From positions 1-13,241 of the forward strand of contig JAJYOO010000032.1 of the NCBI GenBank assembly GCA_021796155.1: 13,241 bases of DNA, given 5' to 3'. The notes beneath the pieces were generated by a model. The model saw only the letters and a program-made list of their open reading frames with translations. It made no database searches and was not told where the DNA came from. The stretch is from Chloroflexota bacterium (lineage in GTDB: Bacteria; Chloroflexota; Anaerolineae; Anaerolineales; Villigracilaceae). A program made the position numbers and the translations under genes. This document shows, one piece after another, positions 6,034 to 13,010 of this stretch. How positions within the stretch are numbered: position 1 is the first letter of the stretch; every line of letters starts with the position of its first letter.

Positions 6034-7368
6034 ATGCCCAAACGCCTTACCGGTATTCTTGCCGTGCCTGTGCTAGTCGTTCTTGCGATTGGCGTGTATT
6101 ACATCCCGCCGGTGCATGAGCGCCTCGCATGGCGCCTCGACGATTTCCGCACGCGCGTCATTTATTTTTTCAGACCGCCCGATCAAGCCGCCTTTCTGCC
6201 CGAAGTTTCACAACAAGTTGCGATTGACACCATTGTCCACGCGACGATGGACGCGTATTCAACGGCGCAGGCGATTTCAATGACACCGACTCCGTTACCA
6301 GGACAGACCGCGGCGCCAACGGTCACCCCAGAACCGTTGCCGGTTTCCGTTTCATTGAGCGGCGTCAAATATGAAGACCAATTCAATCGCTGGAATTATT
6401 GTGGTCCCGCGAACTTTGCGATGGCACTCACGTTCTGGGGTTGGAATGGCAACCGCGATGTGATCGGCAAAGCCGTCATGCCGGGTAATACCGATAAAAA
6501 CGGCCTGCCTGCCAACATGGACAAGAACGTCATGCCGTACGAACTTCAGGATTACATTTCGGCGAACGTACCGAACATGTCTTCGGTCTTGCGTTATGGC
6601 GGCGATATTGATGTAATCCGGCGGCTCGTTGCGAATGGCTTTCCGGTCATCGCAGAAAAGGGCGAATACCAGCGCGATACAACGGGCAGCCTGAGTTGGA
6701 TGGGGCATTATCAATTCATCACAGGCTACAATGACACTACGCAAACGCTTCTGATTCAGGATACATATTTGGATGGCCCGAACTTTAAAGTGCCATACAC
6801 AAAATTCATGACCGACTGGCGCAGTTTCGATTACATCTTTGTTGTGGTTTATCCGACAGATCGCGAATCAGAAGTGATGACCTTGCTTGGCCCGTACGCG
6901 GATGACAAATGGGCGCTGCAACATGCTCTGCAAGTTGCAACCTCCGACGCACAAACGCTCACTGGCGTTGACCAGTTCTTCGCGTGGTTCGATATTGGCA
7001 CGAGTCATGTCCAATTGCAGGAATATGTGGATGCGGCTTCTGCGTACGATTACGCGTTTCAACTCTATGCCAATCTTCCCGCTGACTATGCTACGCGTCC
7101 GTGGCGCATGATGTGGTATCAGACCGGCCCGTACTTTGCGTATTTTTATTCCAACCGTTATCAGGATGTCATCAATCTGGCGAATATCACACTGACCTAC
7201 AACATTACGAAACCCGTCCTCGAAGAAAGTCTCTACTGGCGCGGACGTGCGGAAGCTGTCACTGGAAATCCGCAGGCCGCGATCAAGGATTATCGTGCCG
7301 CGCTGGTCGTGCATCCAAACTATCCGCCCGCGGTGCAAGGATTACAGGATCTTGGAGCCCAACCATGA
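6034..7368 (+). CDS. Membrane-anchored C39-like cysteine peptidase with C-terminal TPR region
   Basis: The 444-residue protein has one N-terminal membrane segment (about 5-24), a Thr/Pro-rich spacer (about 82-105), a papain-fold C39-like domain (about 108-275) and a helical TPR region (about 290-440; the best repeat is 398-430). Catalytic candidates are all present: oxyanion Gln116, nucleophile Cys123 in NYCGPAN, His225 in GHYQFITGY, and Asp243 in IQDTY. Classical C39 domains cleave double-glycine leaders in bacteriocin exporters. This stand-alone type (C39_2) is common in secreted proteins, its substrate is unknown, and no ABC exporter is adjacent. The frame is open from 5968, but the membrane helix and the TATAAT at 6021 favour the ATG at 6034. 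Its stop overlaps a following small ORF by ATGA, so it probably heads the cluster with the SbcD-like gene. Confidence 0.85.
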   Translation: MPKRLTGILAVPVLVVLAIGVYYIPPVHERLAWRLDDFRTRVIYFFRPPDQAAFLPEVSQQVAIDTIVHATMDAYSTAQAISMTPTPLPGQTAAPTVTPEPLPVSVSLSGVKYEDQFNRWNYCGPANFAMALTFWGWNGNRDVIGKAVMPGNTDKNGLPANMDKNVMPYELQDYISANVPNMSSVLRYGGDIDVIRRLVANGFPVIAEKGEYQRDTTGSLSWMGHYQFITGYNDTTQTLLIQDTYLDGPNFKVPYTKFMTDWRSFDYIFVVVYPTDRESEVMTLLGPYADDKWALQHALQVATSDAQTLTGVDQFFAWFDIGTSHVQLQEYVDAASAYDYAFQLYANLPADYATRPWRMMWYQTGPYFAYFYSNRYQDVINLANITLTYNITKPVLEESLYWRGRAEAVTGNPQAAIKDYRAALVVHPNYPPAVQGLQDLGAQP

Positions 7369-7502
7369 AACGCCCTGAGCGGACGCTGACCCTGAGTGAA
7401 GACGAAGGGGAAGTGGAAGTCGAAGGGTATTTACAAAAGCCGCTTCGACTGTGCGGTGCTCAAAGCGCGCCGCTCCGCTCAGCGCGAAAGTTGATTCTAT
7501 GA
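7365..7502 (+). CDS. Questionable 45-codon ORF bridging the C39-like gene and sbcD, made of nested palindromes
   Basis: The frame starts at the ATG 7365-7367, which overlaps the TGA of the peptidase gene, and ends in the TGA at 7500-7502, which overlaps the ATG of the SbcD-like gene. It therefore has an ATGA at both ends. It would encode 45 residues: an acidic first half (LSEDEGEVEVEG) and a basic, low-complexity second half, with no family I recognise. The DNA is built from palindromes (CTGAGCGGA 7375-7383 against TCCGCTCAG 7474-7482, and GTCGAAG 7419-7425 against CTTCGAC 7443-7449), typical of REP-like repeats. It may be a repeat that happens to be open, or a coupling ORF whose product does not matter. 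A functional peptide is the least likely reading. Confidence 0.35.
   Translation: MKRPERTLTLSEDEGEVEVEGYLQKPLRLCGAQSAPLRSARKLIL
7375..7482. repeat. Nested inverted repeats (REP-like) inside the peptidase-sbcD junction
   Basis: The outer 9-nt arms are CTGAGCGGA (7375-7383) and TCCGCTCAG (7474-7482). The inner 7-nt arms are GTCGAAG (7419-7425) and CTTCGAC (7443-7449) around a 17-nt loop. The words CTGAGYG, GTCGAAGGG and CGCTTCGAC are characteristic of dispersed palindromic repeats in several bacterial groups. Confidence 0.5.
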
Positions 7503-8743
7503 AACTACTGCACTTTGCCGATGCTCACATCGACATGGCCAACTACGGCCGCCACGATCCCGAAACGGGATTGCCTCTGCGCGTGCTCGACTTTCTCAAG
7601 TCGCTTGATACGATTGTGGACACTGCCATCGCCGAAAAAGTGGATATGGTCATCTTCGCGGGGGACGCGTATAAAGATCGTTCGCCCGCACCAACATTTC
7701 AGCGCGAATGGGGAAGAAGAATCATTCGATTATCACAAGCAAAGATTCCAACATTGCTTTTGATTGGCAACCACGACCTATCACCTGCGGCAGGACGTGC
7801 ACACGCGATCCAGGAATTCGACACGTTGCAAGTGCCTTATGTCAAAGTGCTTGCAAAGCCTGAATTGTTAAGTCCAAAAGATTTGTGGGGACTGCCGGTT
7901 CAGGTCATTGCCCTTCCGTGGATTTCACGTTCTGGTCTGATGGCCGCGGTGGATACGACCGATACGCCGATGGAAGAAGTGTTTTCGAACATCGAATCTC
8001 GAATATCAGATTTGGTCAACACATGGCTTGAAGAAATTGATCCGACTCTGCCAACCATTTTGACCGCGCACGCGTCGGTGCAAGGCGCGACATTTGGTTC
8101 GGAACGAATGGTCATGCTCGGCGCGGATTTAGTTCTGCCAACTTCATTGGTGAAAGATGATCGTTTTGATTATGTGGCCCTCGGCCACATCCACAAACCG
8201 CAGGATGTGAACAAAGGCGCGCATCCGCCTGTGATTTATCCCGGCTCCATCGAGCGCGTGGACTTTGGCGAAGCCGCCGATGATCGCTTTTTCATCATCG
8301 CAGATGTGCAGAGACGAAATACAAAAGTTGAGTGGAGAAAGCTCGCAGGTGCGCGTCCGTTCATTGAGCGGCGAGCTGTTATCCAAACCAGCGAGAACGT
8401 AACCGAGACTCTTATCGCCGCGTTGCCAAAGTCAAAAGATTTGGATGGCGCCATCGTCAAGCTGACCGTCGAATATCCGCGCGAATATGATTCACTAATT
8501 GATGAGACCGCGTTGCGAAAACATGCTGAGAACGCGTTTGAATTTCATCTGGTCAAACGTCCACAGATCGAGTCGCGCATCCGTCTGCCAGCGGATCAAA
8601 CCGTCAGCAGTTTATCGCCGCTGGATTTGCTGGACCAATACTGGCGTGCCTCGCACACTGATCCGTCTGACGCAGAGGCTTTGCAAAAATTGGCTCGTGA
8701 AATTTTGTCGAATGATAACGAAAGTCCCGACGCGGCGTTTTAA
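7499..8743 (+). CDS. sbcD: SbcD/Mre11-like metallophosphoesterase (DNA repair nuclease subunit D)
   Basis: This 414-residue calcineurin-like phosphoesterase has the full metal-binding set: D8 and H10 in FADAH, D56 in GDAYKD, NHD (91-93) in IGNHDLSP, H191 in LTAHASVQG, and H230/H232 in LGHIHKP. This order and the PGSIERVDFGE segment after it match SbcD/Mre11, which with the ATPase SbcC opens hairpins and trims DNA ends. The C-terminal third (about 290-414) is the less conserved capping region. No sbcC is visible downstream; a 50-residue membrane gene and a terminator follow, so the partner must be elsewhere or absent. The frame extends back to 7451, but the ATG at 7499 begins exactly at the family's usual MKLLHFAD start. 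Translation is probably coupled to the upstream ORF, since the ribosome site is weak. Confidence 0.88.
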   Translation: MKLLHFADAHIDMANYGRHDPETGLPLRVLDFLKSLDTIVDTAIAEKVDMVIFAGDAYKDRSPAPTFQREWGRRIIRLSQAKIPTLLLIGNHDLSPAAGRAHAIQEFDTLQVPYVKVLAKPELLSPKDLWGLPVQVIALPWISRSGLMAAVDTTDTPMEEVFSNIESRISDLVNTWLEEIDPTLPTILTAHASVQGATFGSERMVMLGADLVLPTSLVKDDRFDYVALGHIHKPQDVNKGAHPPVIYPGSIERVDFGEAADDRFFIIADVQRRNTKVEWRKLAGARPFIERRAVIQTSENVTETLIAALPKSKDLDGAIVKLTVEYPREYDSLIDETALRKHAENAFEFHLVKRPQIESRIRLPADQTVSSLSPLDLLDQYWRASHTDPSDAEALQKLAREILSNDNESPDAAF

Positions 8744-8786
8744 ATTAAAGCAGGTTCCGACAACTTTATGAATAAGGAGAAACCAA

Positions 8787-8939
8787 ATGAAGCTCAATAA
8801 GAATCTTGCGATGATTTTGTTGGCGGTCTATTTGATATTGGTCGGGTTGGAGGGCCTTGGCGTGGAAATCAGCCTCCTGCATATCCTCGCCGCGATATGT
8901 GCCTTAGCCGCCGGCATCCTGTTTTTGATTAATCGTTAG
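8787..8939 (+). CDS. Small hydrophobic membrane protein (50 residues)
   Basis: ATG at 8787 to TAG at 8937-8939. The start is backed by an AAGGAG ending 7 nt upstream, a strong ribosome site. The product has a charged N terminus (MKLNKN), a first hydrophobic segment (about 7-22), a short turn containing GLEGLGVE (20-27), and a second hydrophobic segment (about 29-47) ending INR. It is therefore a probable two-helix membrane hairpin. It lies 43 nt after the SbcD-like gene and directly before a strong terminator, so it is the last gene of that transcript. I do not recognise a named family and propose no function. Confidence 0.75.
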   Translation: MKLNKNLAMILLAVYLILVGLEGLGVEISLLHILAAICALAAGILFLINR

Positions 8940-8952
8940 TCTGTACTCCAGA

Positions 8953-8990
8953 ATACAGCCCCGCGAATTTTGCGGGGCTGTATCTTTTTA
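8953..8990 (+). terminator. Strong rho-independent terminator closing the C39-sbcD-small membrane protein cluster
   Basis: ATACAGCCCCGC (8953-8964) pairs perfectly with GCGGGGCTGTAT (8972-8983) around GAATTTT, followed by CTTTTTA. The stem is 12 bp and begins 13 nt after the small gene's stop. Confidence 0.9.
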
Positions 8991-8991
8991 T

Positions 8992-9020
8992 TTGACATAG
9001 TGTTTTCCCTCCTGTAAACT
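8992..9020 (+). promoter_or_regulatory. Sigma-70-type promoter of the tandem MFS genes
   Basis: A perfect -35 TTGACA (8992-8997), a 17-nt spacer, then -10 TAAACT (9015-9020). The predicted start near 9027 gives a leader of about 30 nt containing the purine-rich GGAAAGGGA ribosome site before the ATG at 9057. The -35 lies almost directly after the preceding terminator. Confidence 0.7.
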
Positions 9021-9056
9021 TCACGCATCTTTGACCGAGCGGAAAGGGACTTTGGT

Positions 9057-10370
9057 ATGACGACACAGCAAAACTTCGTTCGCCCTCCCATGTCAACATT
9101 TCGACAAATTTTGTTGAGCGTCTTCTGGTTCTCGACCAACATGATGTGGTCGGCTATTTTGATTATTACCATGCCGAGCCAGATCAAATCAGCGGTGGGC
9201 GACGCGTCAAAAGGCAGTGCGCTCGGACTCGCTCTCGGAGCGGGCGCGTTCATCTCGATGCTTGCCGCGCCGATTTTTGGATCACTTTCGGACCGCATCC
9301 GTTTGCCCGGCGGACGACGCAAGCCGTGGATTGTTATTGGTGTGATTGGTAATGTTCTCGGTTTGGTCGGTCTCGCATATTTAATTCAGCCGGGACATCC
9401 AGAATCAGTTATCGGTTGGAGTGTTGTATTTTTGTTTGTTGAATTATTCAACAACATTGCGACCGCACCGTATAGCGCGTTGATTCCTGATCTCGTTCCT
9501 GTTGAACAACGCGGCTCTGCTTCCGGCTGGCTTGGATTGATGACCATGCTCGGAACCTTCGGCGGCGGCGTGATGGGCTTCCTGGTTGACTCGATGGGAA
9601 TCCCGGCTGTCTATTTTATTTTGATGGGTGTGCTGTTGCTCGGGACGATTGTCACGCTGGTCGGCGTAAATGAAATTGATGTCCCGCGCGAAATTCCGCC
9701 ATTCAAACTCGGCGAATTCCTGCGCGGGTTGACTGACCCGTTCAAACATTCCGATTTCACATGGGTCTTTTTGACTCGTCTTTTAGTTACGATGGGAATC
9801 TTTACCGTTCAGGAATTTATTCAATATTATCTCGGGGATGTGATCGGCACGCCATATATTCTTGCGGGCTTTGGTCAGGTCGCAACCACCGCGGAACAGG
9901 CCGTGTCCTTCTTTTTGCCTGCGCTTCTTTTAGGTGCGATCATCACAACGCTTGTGGCCGGTGTCCTATCCGATAAATACGGACGCAAGTTGATGGTTTA
10001 CCTTTCCGGCGCGTTGATGGGAGTCGTCTGCCTCGTGTTCGTTCTCTTCCATTCGTTTACACTCGCGGTTTTGATGGGTGTCGTGTTTGGGCTTGGCTAC
10101 GGCGCGTATCAATCCGTGGACTGGGCGCTTGCATCCGATGTGCTTCCCTCGATGGACGATTATGCCAAAGACATGGGTGTGTGGCATGTTGCGATGGTTC
10201 TGCCGCAAGTGATTGCCACACCGATTGCTGGCTTTCTGCTCGATAATTTCCAGCGCGTCGGCAAAGTGCAAAACATTCCGAACCTTGGCTACACTGTGAT
10301 TTTCCTTGTGGCTGTTGTATATTTTATTTTCGGCACGGTCTTCGTCAAGCAAATTAAAAAAGTTCGATAG
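9057..10370 (+). CDS. Major facilitator superfamily transporter, copy 1
   Basis: The 437-residue protein has about 12 hydrophobic segments. The MFS signature loop appears twice, as expected: FGSLSDRIRLPGGRRKP (74-90) between helices 2 and 3, and GVLSDKYGRK (302-311) between helices 8 and 9. The layout (PSQI after helix 1, ATAPYSALIPDLVPVEQRG after helix 4, central cytoplasmic EIPPFKLGEF) recalls the GPH/SLC45-like sugar-transporter branch, so a sugar or glycoside proton symporter is possible, but the substrate cannot be read from the sequence. It is driven by the promoter at 8992 and followed after 29 nt by a paralogue of identical length. Ribosome site GGAAAGGGA precedes the ATG. Confidence 0.92.
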   Translation: MTTQQNFVRPPMSTFRQILLSVFWFSTNMMWSAILIITMPSQIKSAVGDASKGSALGLALGAGAFISMLAAPIFGSLSDRIRLPGGRRKPWIVIGVIGNVLGLVGLAYLIQPGHPESVIGWSVVFLFVELFNNIATAPYSALIPDLVPVEQRGSASGWLGLMTMLGTFGGGVMGFLVDSMGIPAVYFILMGVLLLGTIVTLVGVNEIDVPREIPPFKLGEFLRGLTDPFKHSDFTWVFLTRLLVTMGIFTVQEFIQYYLGDVIGTPYILAGFGQVATTAEQAVSFFLPALLLGAIITTLVAGVLSDKYGRKLMVYLSGALMGVVCLVFVLFHSFTLAVLMGVVFGLGYGAYQSVDWALASDVLPSMDDYAKDMGVWHVAMVLPQVIATPIAGFLLDNFQRVGKVQNIPNLGYTVIFLVAVVYFIFGTVFVKQIKKVR

Positions 10371-10399
10371 TCAAATCATTCGATGGAAGGGACATTGAT

Positions 10400-11713
10400 A
10401 TGACACAACAGCAAAGCTATGTTCGTCCTCCCATGTCAACATTTCGACAAATCCTGTTGAGCTTCTTCTGGCTCTCGACCAACATGATGTGGGCGGCGAC
10501 CGCGGTCATCACCATGCCGAGCCAGATCAAAGCGGCGGTCGGCGACTCGACGAAAGGCACACAACTCGGTTTAGTTCTCTCCGCGGGTGCTTTGATTTCG
10601 ATGATCGCCGCGCCGGTCTTTGGTGCGTTATCGGATCGAATCCGTCTTCCGGGCGGACGGCGAAAACCGTGGGTCGTGATTGGAACGGCGGGGACTGCGG
10701 TTGGCCTGGTCGGCATGGCTTATCTCATTCAAGATGGACATCCCGAATCGATTTGGCTGTGGAGCATCGCTTTCTGGGTCGTTCAACTCTTTAATAACAT
10801 GGCAACAGCGCCGTACGCGGCCTTGATCCCCGATTTGGTTTCCACTGAACAACGCGGTTCTGCATCCGGCTGGCTTGGACTGATGACGATTCTCGGCAAC
10901 TTTATTGGCGGGCTGATGGGATTCCTCGTCGCGCCGCTCGGCATCCCCGCGATTTATTTTGTCATGATTGGTTTGTTAATTCTCGGCACAGCCGTCACCT
11001 GGTTCGGTGTGAATGAGCCGAATATTTCCCGCGAAATTCCGCCGTTCAAGTTGGGCGAATTCTTACGCAGCTTGATTGATCCGTTTAAGCAATCCGATTT
11101 TACGTGGGTCCTCATGACTCGTTTATTGGTCACGATGGGAATCTACACAGTTCAGGAATTTATTCAATATTATATGGGCGATGTGATCGGCGCGCCGTTT
11201 GTCCTGGCTGGCTTCGGCCAAGTTGCTGACACTGCCGAAGCGGCGGTGTCGTTCTTCTTCCCGGCCCTTTTGCTTGGCGCGGTGATTACAACGTTGGTGG
11301 CTGGTGTGCTCTCCGATAAATACGGACGCAAGCGCGTGGTTTATTTATCGGGTGCGTTGATGGGCGCGGTTTGCCTTGTCTTTATCTTGTCTCATTCATT
11401 TACAATCACTGTGATCATGGGCATTGTCTTTGGATTGGGTTATGGCGCGTATCAAAGTGTGGACTGGGCGCTGGTCTCCGATGTTCTTCCCTCCATTGAT
11501 GATTACGCCAAAGATATGGGCGTATGGCATGTGGCCGACGTTTTGCCGCAAATTGTGGCAACGCCCATCGCAGGTGTTTTGCTGGATAACTTCCAGCGCG
11601 TTGGAAAAGCCCAGAATATTCCGAACCTTGGTTATACTGTCATCTTTGTGGTGGCGACTGTGTTCTTCGCTCTGGGCACGATCTTTGTCAAGCAAATCAA
11701 AAAAGTTCGATAG
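10400..11713 (+). CDS. Major facilitator superfamily transporter, copy 2 (tandem paralogue)
   Basis: The 437 residues align without gaps to copy 1; I counted about 341 identical positions (roughly 78%). Both MFS signature loops (FGALSDRIRLPGGRRKP and GVLSDKYGRK), the N-terminal VRPPMSTFRQILLS and the C-terminal VKQIKKVR are unchanged. Differences cluster in helices and outside loops, for example around 91-100, 112-130 and 201-210, and may shift substrate preference. GGAAGGGA provides a ribosome site, and the 29-nt gap with no terminator implies co-transcription with copy 1. Similarity continues a few bases past both stop codons (TAGTCAxATCAT), as expected if the duplicated unit included 3' flanking DNA. 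Confidence 0.92.
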   Translation: MTQQQSYVRPPMSTFRQILLSFFWLSTNMMWAATAVITMPSQIKAAVGDSTKGTQLGLVLSAGALISMIAAPVFGALSDRIRLPGGRRKPWVVIGTAGTAVGLVGMAYLIQDGHPESIWLWSIAFWVVQLFNNMATAPYAALIPDLVSTEQRGSASGWLGLMTILGNFIGGLMGFLVAPLGIPAIYFVMIGLLILGTAVTWFGVNEPNISREIPPFKLGEFLRSLIDPFKQSDFTWVLMTRLLVTMGIYTVQEFIQYYMGDVIGAPFVLAGFGQVADTAEAAVSFFFPALLLGAVITTLVAGVLSDKYGRKRVVYLSGALMGAVCLVFILSHSFTITVIMGIVFGLGYGAYQSVDWALVSDVLPSIDDYAKDMGVWHVADVLPQIVATPIAGVLLDNFQRVGKAQNIPNLGYTVIFVVATVFFALGTIFVKQIKKVR

Positions 11714-11720
11714 TCATATC

Positions 11721-11753
11721 ATGCGGCGAAATTTTCGCCGCATAAATTTTTTT
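11721..11753 (+). terminator. Rho-independent terminator after the MFS pair, abutting the next start codon
   Basis: ATGCGGCGAAA (11721-11731) and TTTCGCCGCAT (11733-11743) are exact inverted repeats with a tight AT-rich apex, followed by AAA and seven Ts (11747-11753). The next gene's ATG is at 11756, so the terminator occupies its whole upstream region. Confidence 0.88.
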
Positions 11754-11755
11754 CT

Positions 11756-12898
11756 ATGAACATTGTTCAACTTGATCTTTCAAACCGAAAGCAAGTCAAG
11801 GACTTCCTCGACTTGCCATTTCGCGTTTATCAGGACATTCCTCAAAGGGTGCCTCCTTTGCAGATGGATGAACGCGCTCGGCTGGACCCAAGGCGGAATC
11901 CGTTTTACAAGTATTCCCAAGCTGCATTCTTTCTCGCTTACGAGCGAAGCCGTCCTGTGGACGAAGAGGCGCGTCCGGTTGGCCGCCTCGCGGTTTTAGA
12001 TAATCGTCGCTACAACGAATTCAACAAAACAAAAACCGCTTTCTTTTATCTTTTCGAGTGCGAAAATAATCAAGCCGCGACAACAGGTTTGTTCAACGCC
12101 GCGTTTGATTGGTCGCGCTCACGCGGCTTGACCGAAATTCTTGGGCCGAAAGGTTTCACTCCGCTCGATGGATTTGGTTTGCTGGTCAAAGGTTTTGAGC
12201 ATCGCCCTGCGTTTGGATTGCCATATAACCCTGAATATTATGTCCCGCTCGTTGAAGCGCAGGGATTCAAAATGTACAGCGAAGCCGTCTCTGGGTATTT
12301 GAATCCGAAGGTGCCCATTCCGCCGCGCATCCACGAATTAGCTGAAAGACTTGTGCAACGTCGCAGTCTACGGATTGCTCATTGCAAATCGCGGCAAGAA
12401 TTGCGTGCTTTGATTCCTTATATCAAAGAACTCTATAATGATTCAATTGAGGGGACGACTGGCAATACTCCGCTGACCGATGAAGAAATCAACAGCATGG
12501 CAAATCAAATTTTGTGGCTGGCTGATCCGCGACTGATCAAATTGGTGATGAAGGATGATAAAGCTGTCGGCTTTATGTTCGCTTATCCCGATGTCTCTGC
12601 AGCTCTACAAAAAACACGCGGACGGCTGTTCCCCTTTGGTTGGCTGACTCTTTTGCTCGAACTCCGCTGCACGGACTGGATAAACATCAACGGCGCGGGG
12701 CTTTTGCCCGAATACCGCGGCTCTGGCGGAACAGCGATTCTTTATAGTGAGATGTTCAAATCTGTGTCGGAGAATTCGCACTATCATCACATTGACATCG
12801 TCCAAATTGGCATGGAAAATGAAGCCATGCAGCGCGAAATGCGGAACTTCGGCGTAGACTTTTATAAGATGCATCGTGTCTATCAACGCCAGTTGTAA
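11756..12898 (+). CDS. GNAT-like acyltransferase-fold protein of unknown substrate
   Basis: The 380-residue protein belongs to a recurrent but poorly characterised bacterial family. Its N terminus carries the family's hallmark: a short strand, FLDLPFRVYQDIPQRVPPL (17-35), then RNPFYKYSQAAFFLA (47-61), where related proteins read 'WVPPL...NPF...H...F.A'. The C-terminal half has a GNAT-like acyl-CoA pocket motif, GLLPEYRGSGGTAIL (315-329), preceded by IKLVMKDDKAVGFMFAYPD (261-279), a typical GNAT beta-strand pair. A transferase role is inferred and the substrate unknown. A small insert, ERSRPVDEEARP (63-74), interrupts the first sheet. The start fits the family alignment, but it lies two nucleotides after a terminator U-run and has no Shine-Dalgarno. 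TAA at 12896-12898 ends the gene. Confidence 0.75.
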   Translation: MNIVQLDLSNRKQVKDFLDLPFRVYQDIPQRVPPLQMDERARLDPRRNPFYKYSQAAFFLAYERSRPVDEEARPVGRLAVLDNRRYNEFNKTKTAFFYLFECENNQAATTGLFNAAFDWSRSRGLTEILGPKGFTPLDGFGLLVKGFEHRPAFGLPYNPEYYVPLVEAQGFKMYSEAVSGYLNPKVPIPPRIHELAERLVQRRSLRIAHCKSRQELRALIPYIKELYNDSIEGTTGNTPLTDEEINSMANQILWLADPRLIKLVMKDDKAVGFMFAYPDVSAALQKTRGRLFPFGWLTLLLELRCTDWININGAGLLPEYRGSGGTAILYSEMFKSVSENSHYHHIDIVQIGMENEAMQREMRNFGVDFYKMHRVYQRQL

Positions 12899-12900
12899 TC

Positions 12901-12995
12901 TGTCATTGCGAGTCGCCGCTGGTCGAGTAGACGTGTTCTTCGTCGTAACGCCCTGCGCCCTTTCGGGGTCGAGATCAAGGCCGCGTGGCAATCTC
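12901..12995. repeat. Dispersed intergenic repeat of the GTCATTGCGAG...GGCAATCTC type
   Basis: The stretch opens TGTCATTGCGAG (12901-12912) and closes GCCGCGTGGCAATCTC (12980-12995), imperfect inverted termini around a GC-rich core (GTCGCCGCTGGTCGAGTAG...CCTTTCGGGGTCGAG). Elements with exactly these ends are abundant between genes in several bacterial phyla and are usually read as non-autonomous repeats. It fills the gap between the GNAT-like gene and the HD-domain gene; no promoter or small gene is clear in it. Confidence 0.6.
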
Positions 12996-13010
12996 AATAT
13001 TGGAGCTTGA

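Noticed and set aside
7451..7498. Upstream ATG for the SbcD-like gene
   Set aside because: It adds 16 residues encoded by the palindromic repeat, and SbcD proteins start at the equivalent of 7499.
9444..10352. Minus-strand frames across the MFS genes
   Set aside because: They recur at matching places in both paralogues (also 10417-10852 and 11396-11695) because the sense genes are similar, and the products are not membrane-like or otherwise plausible.
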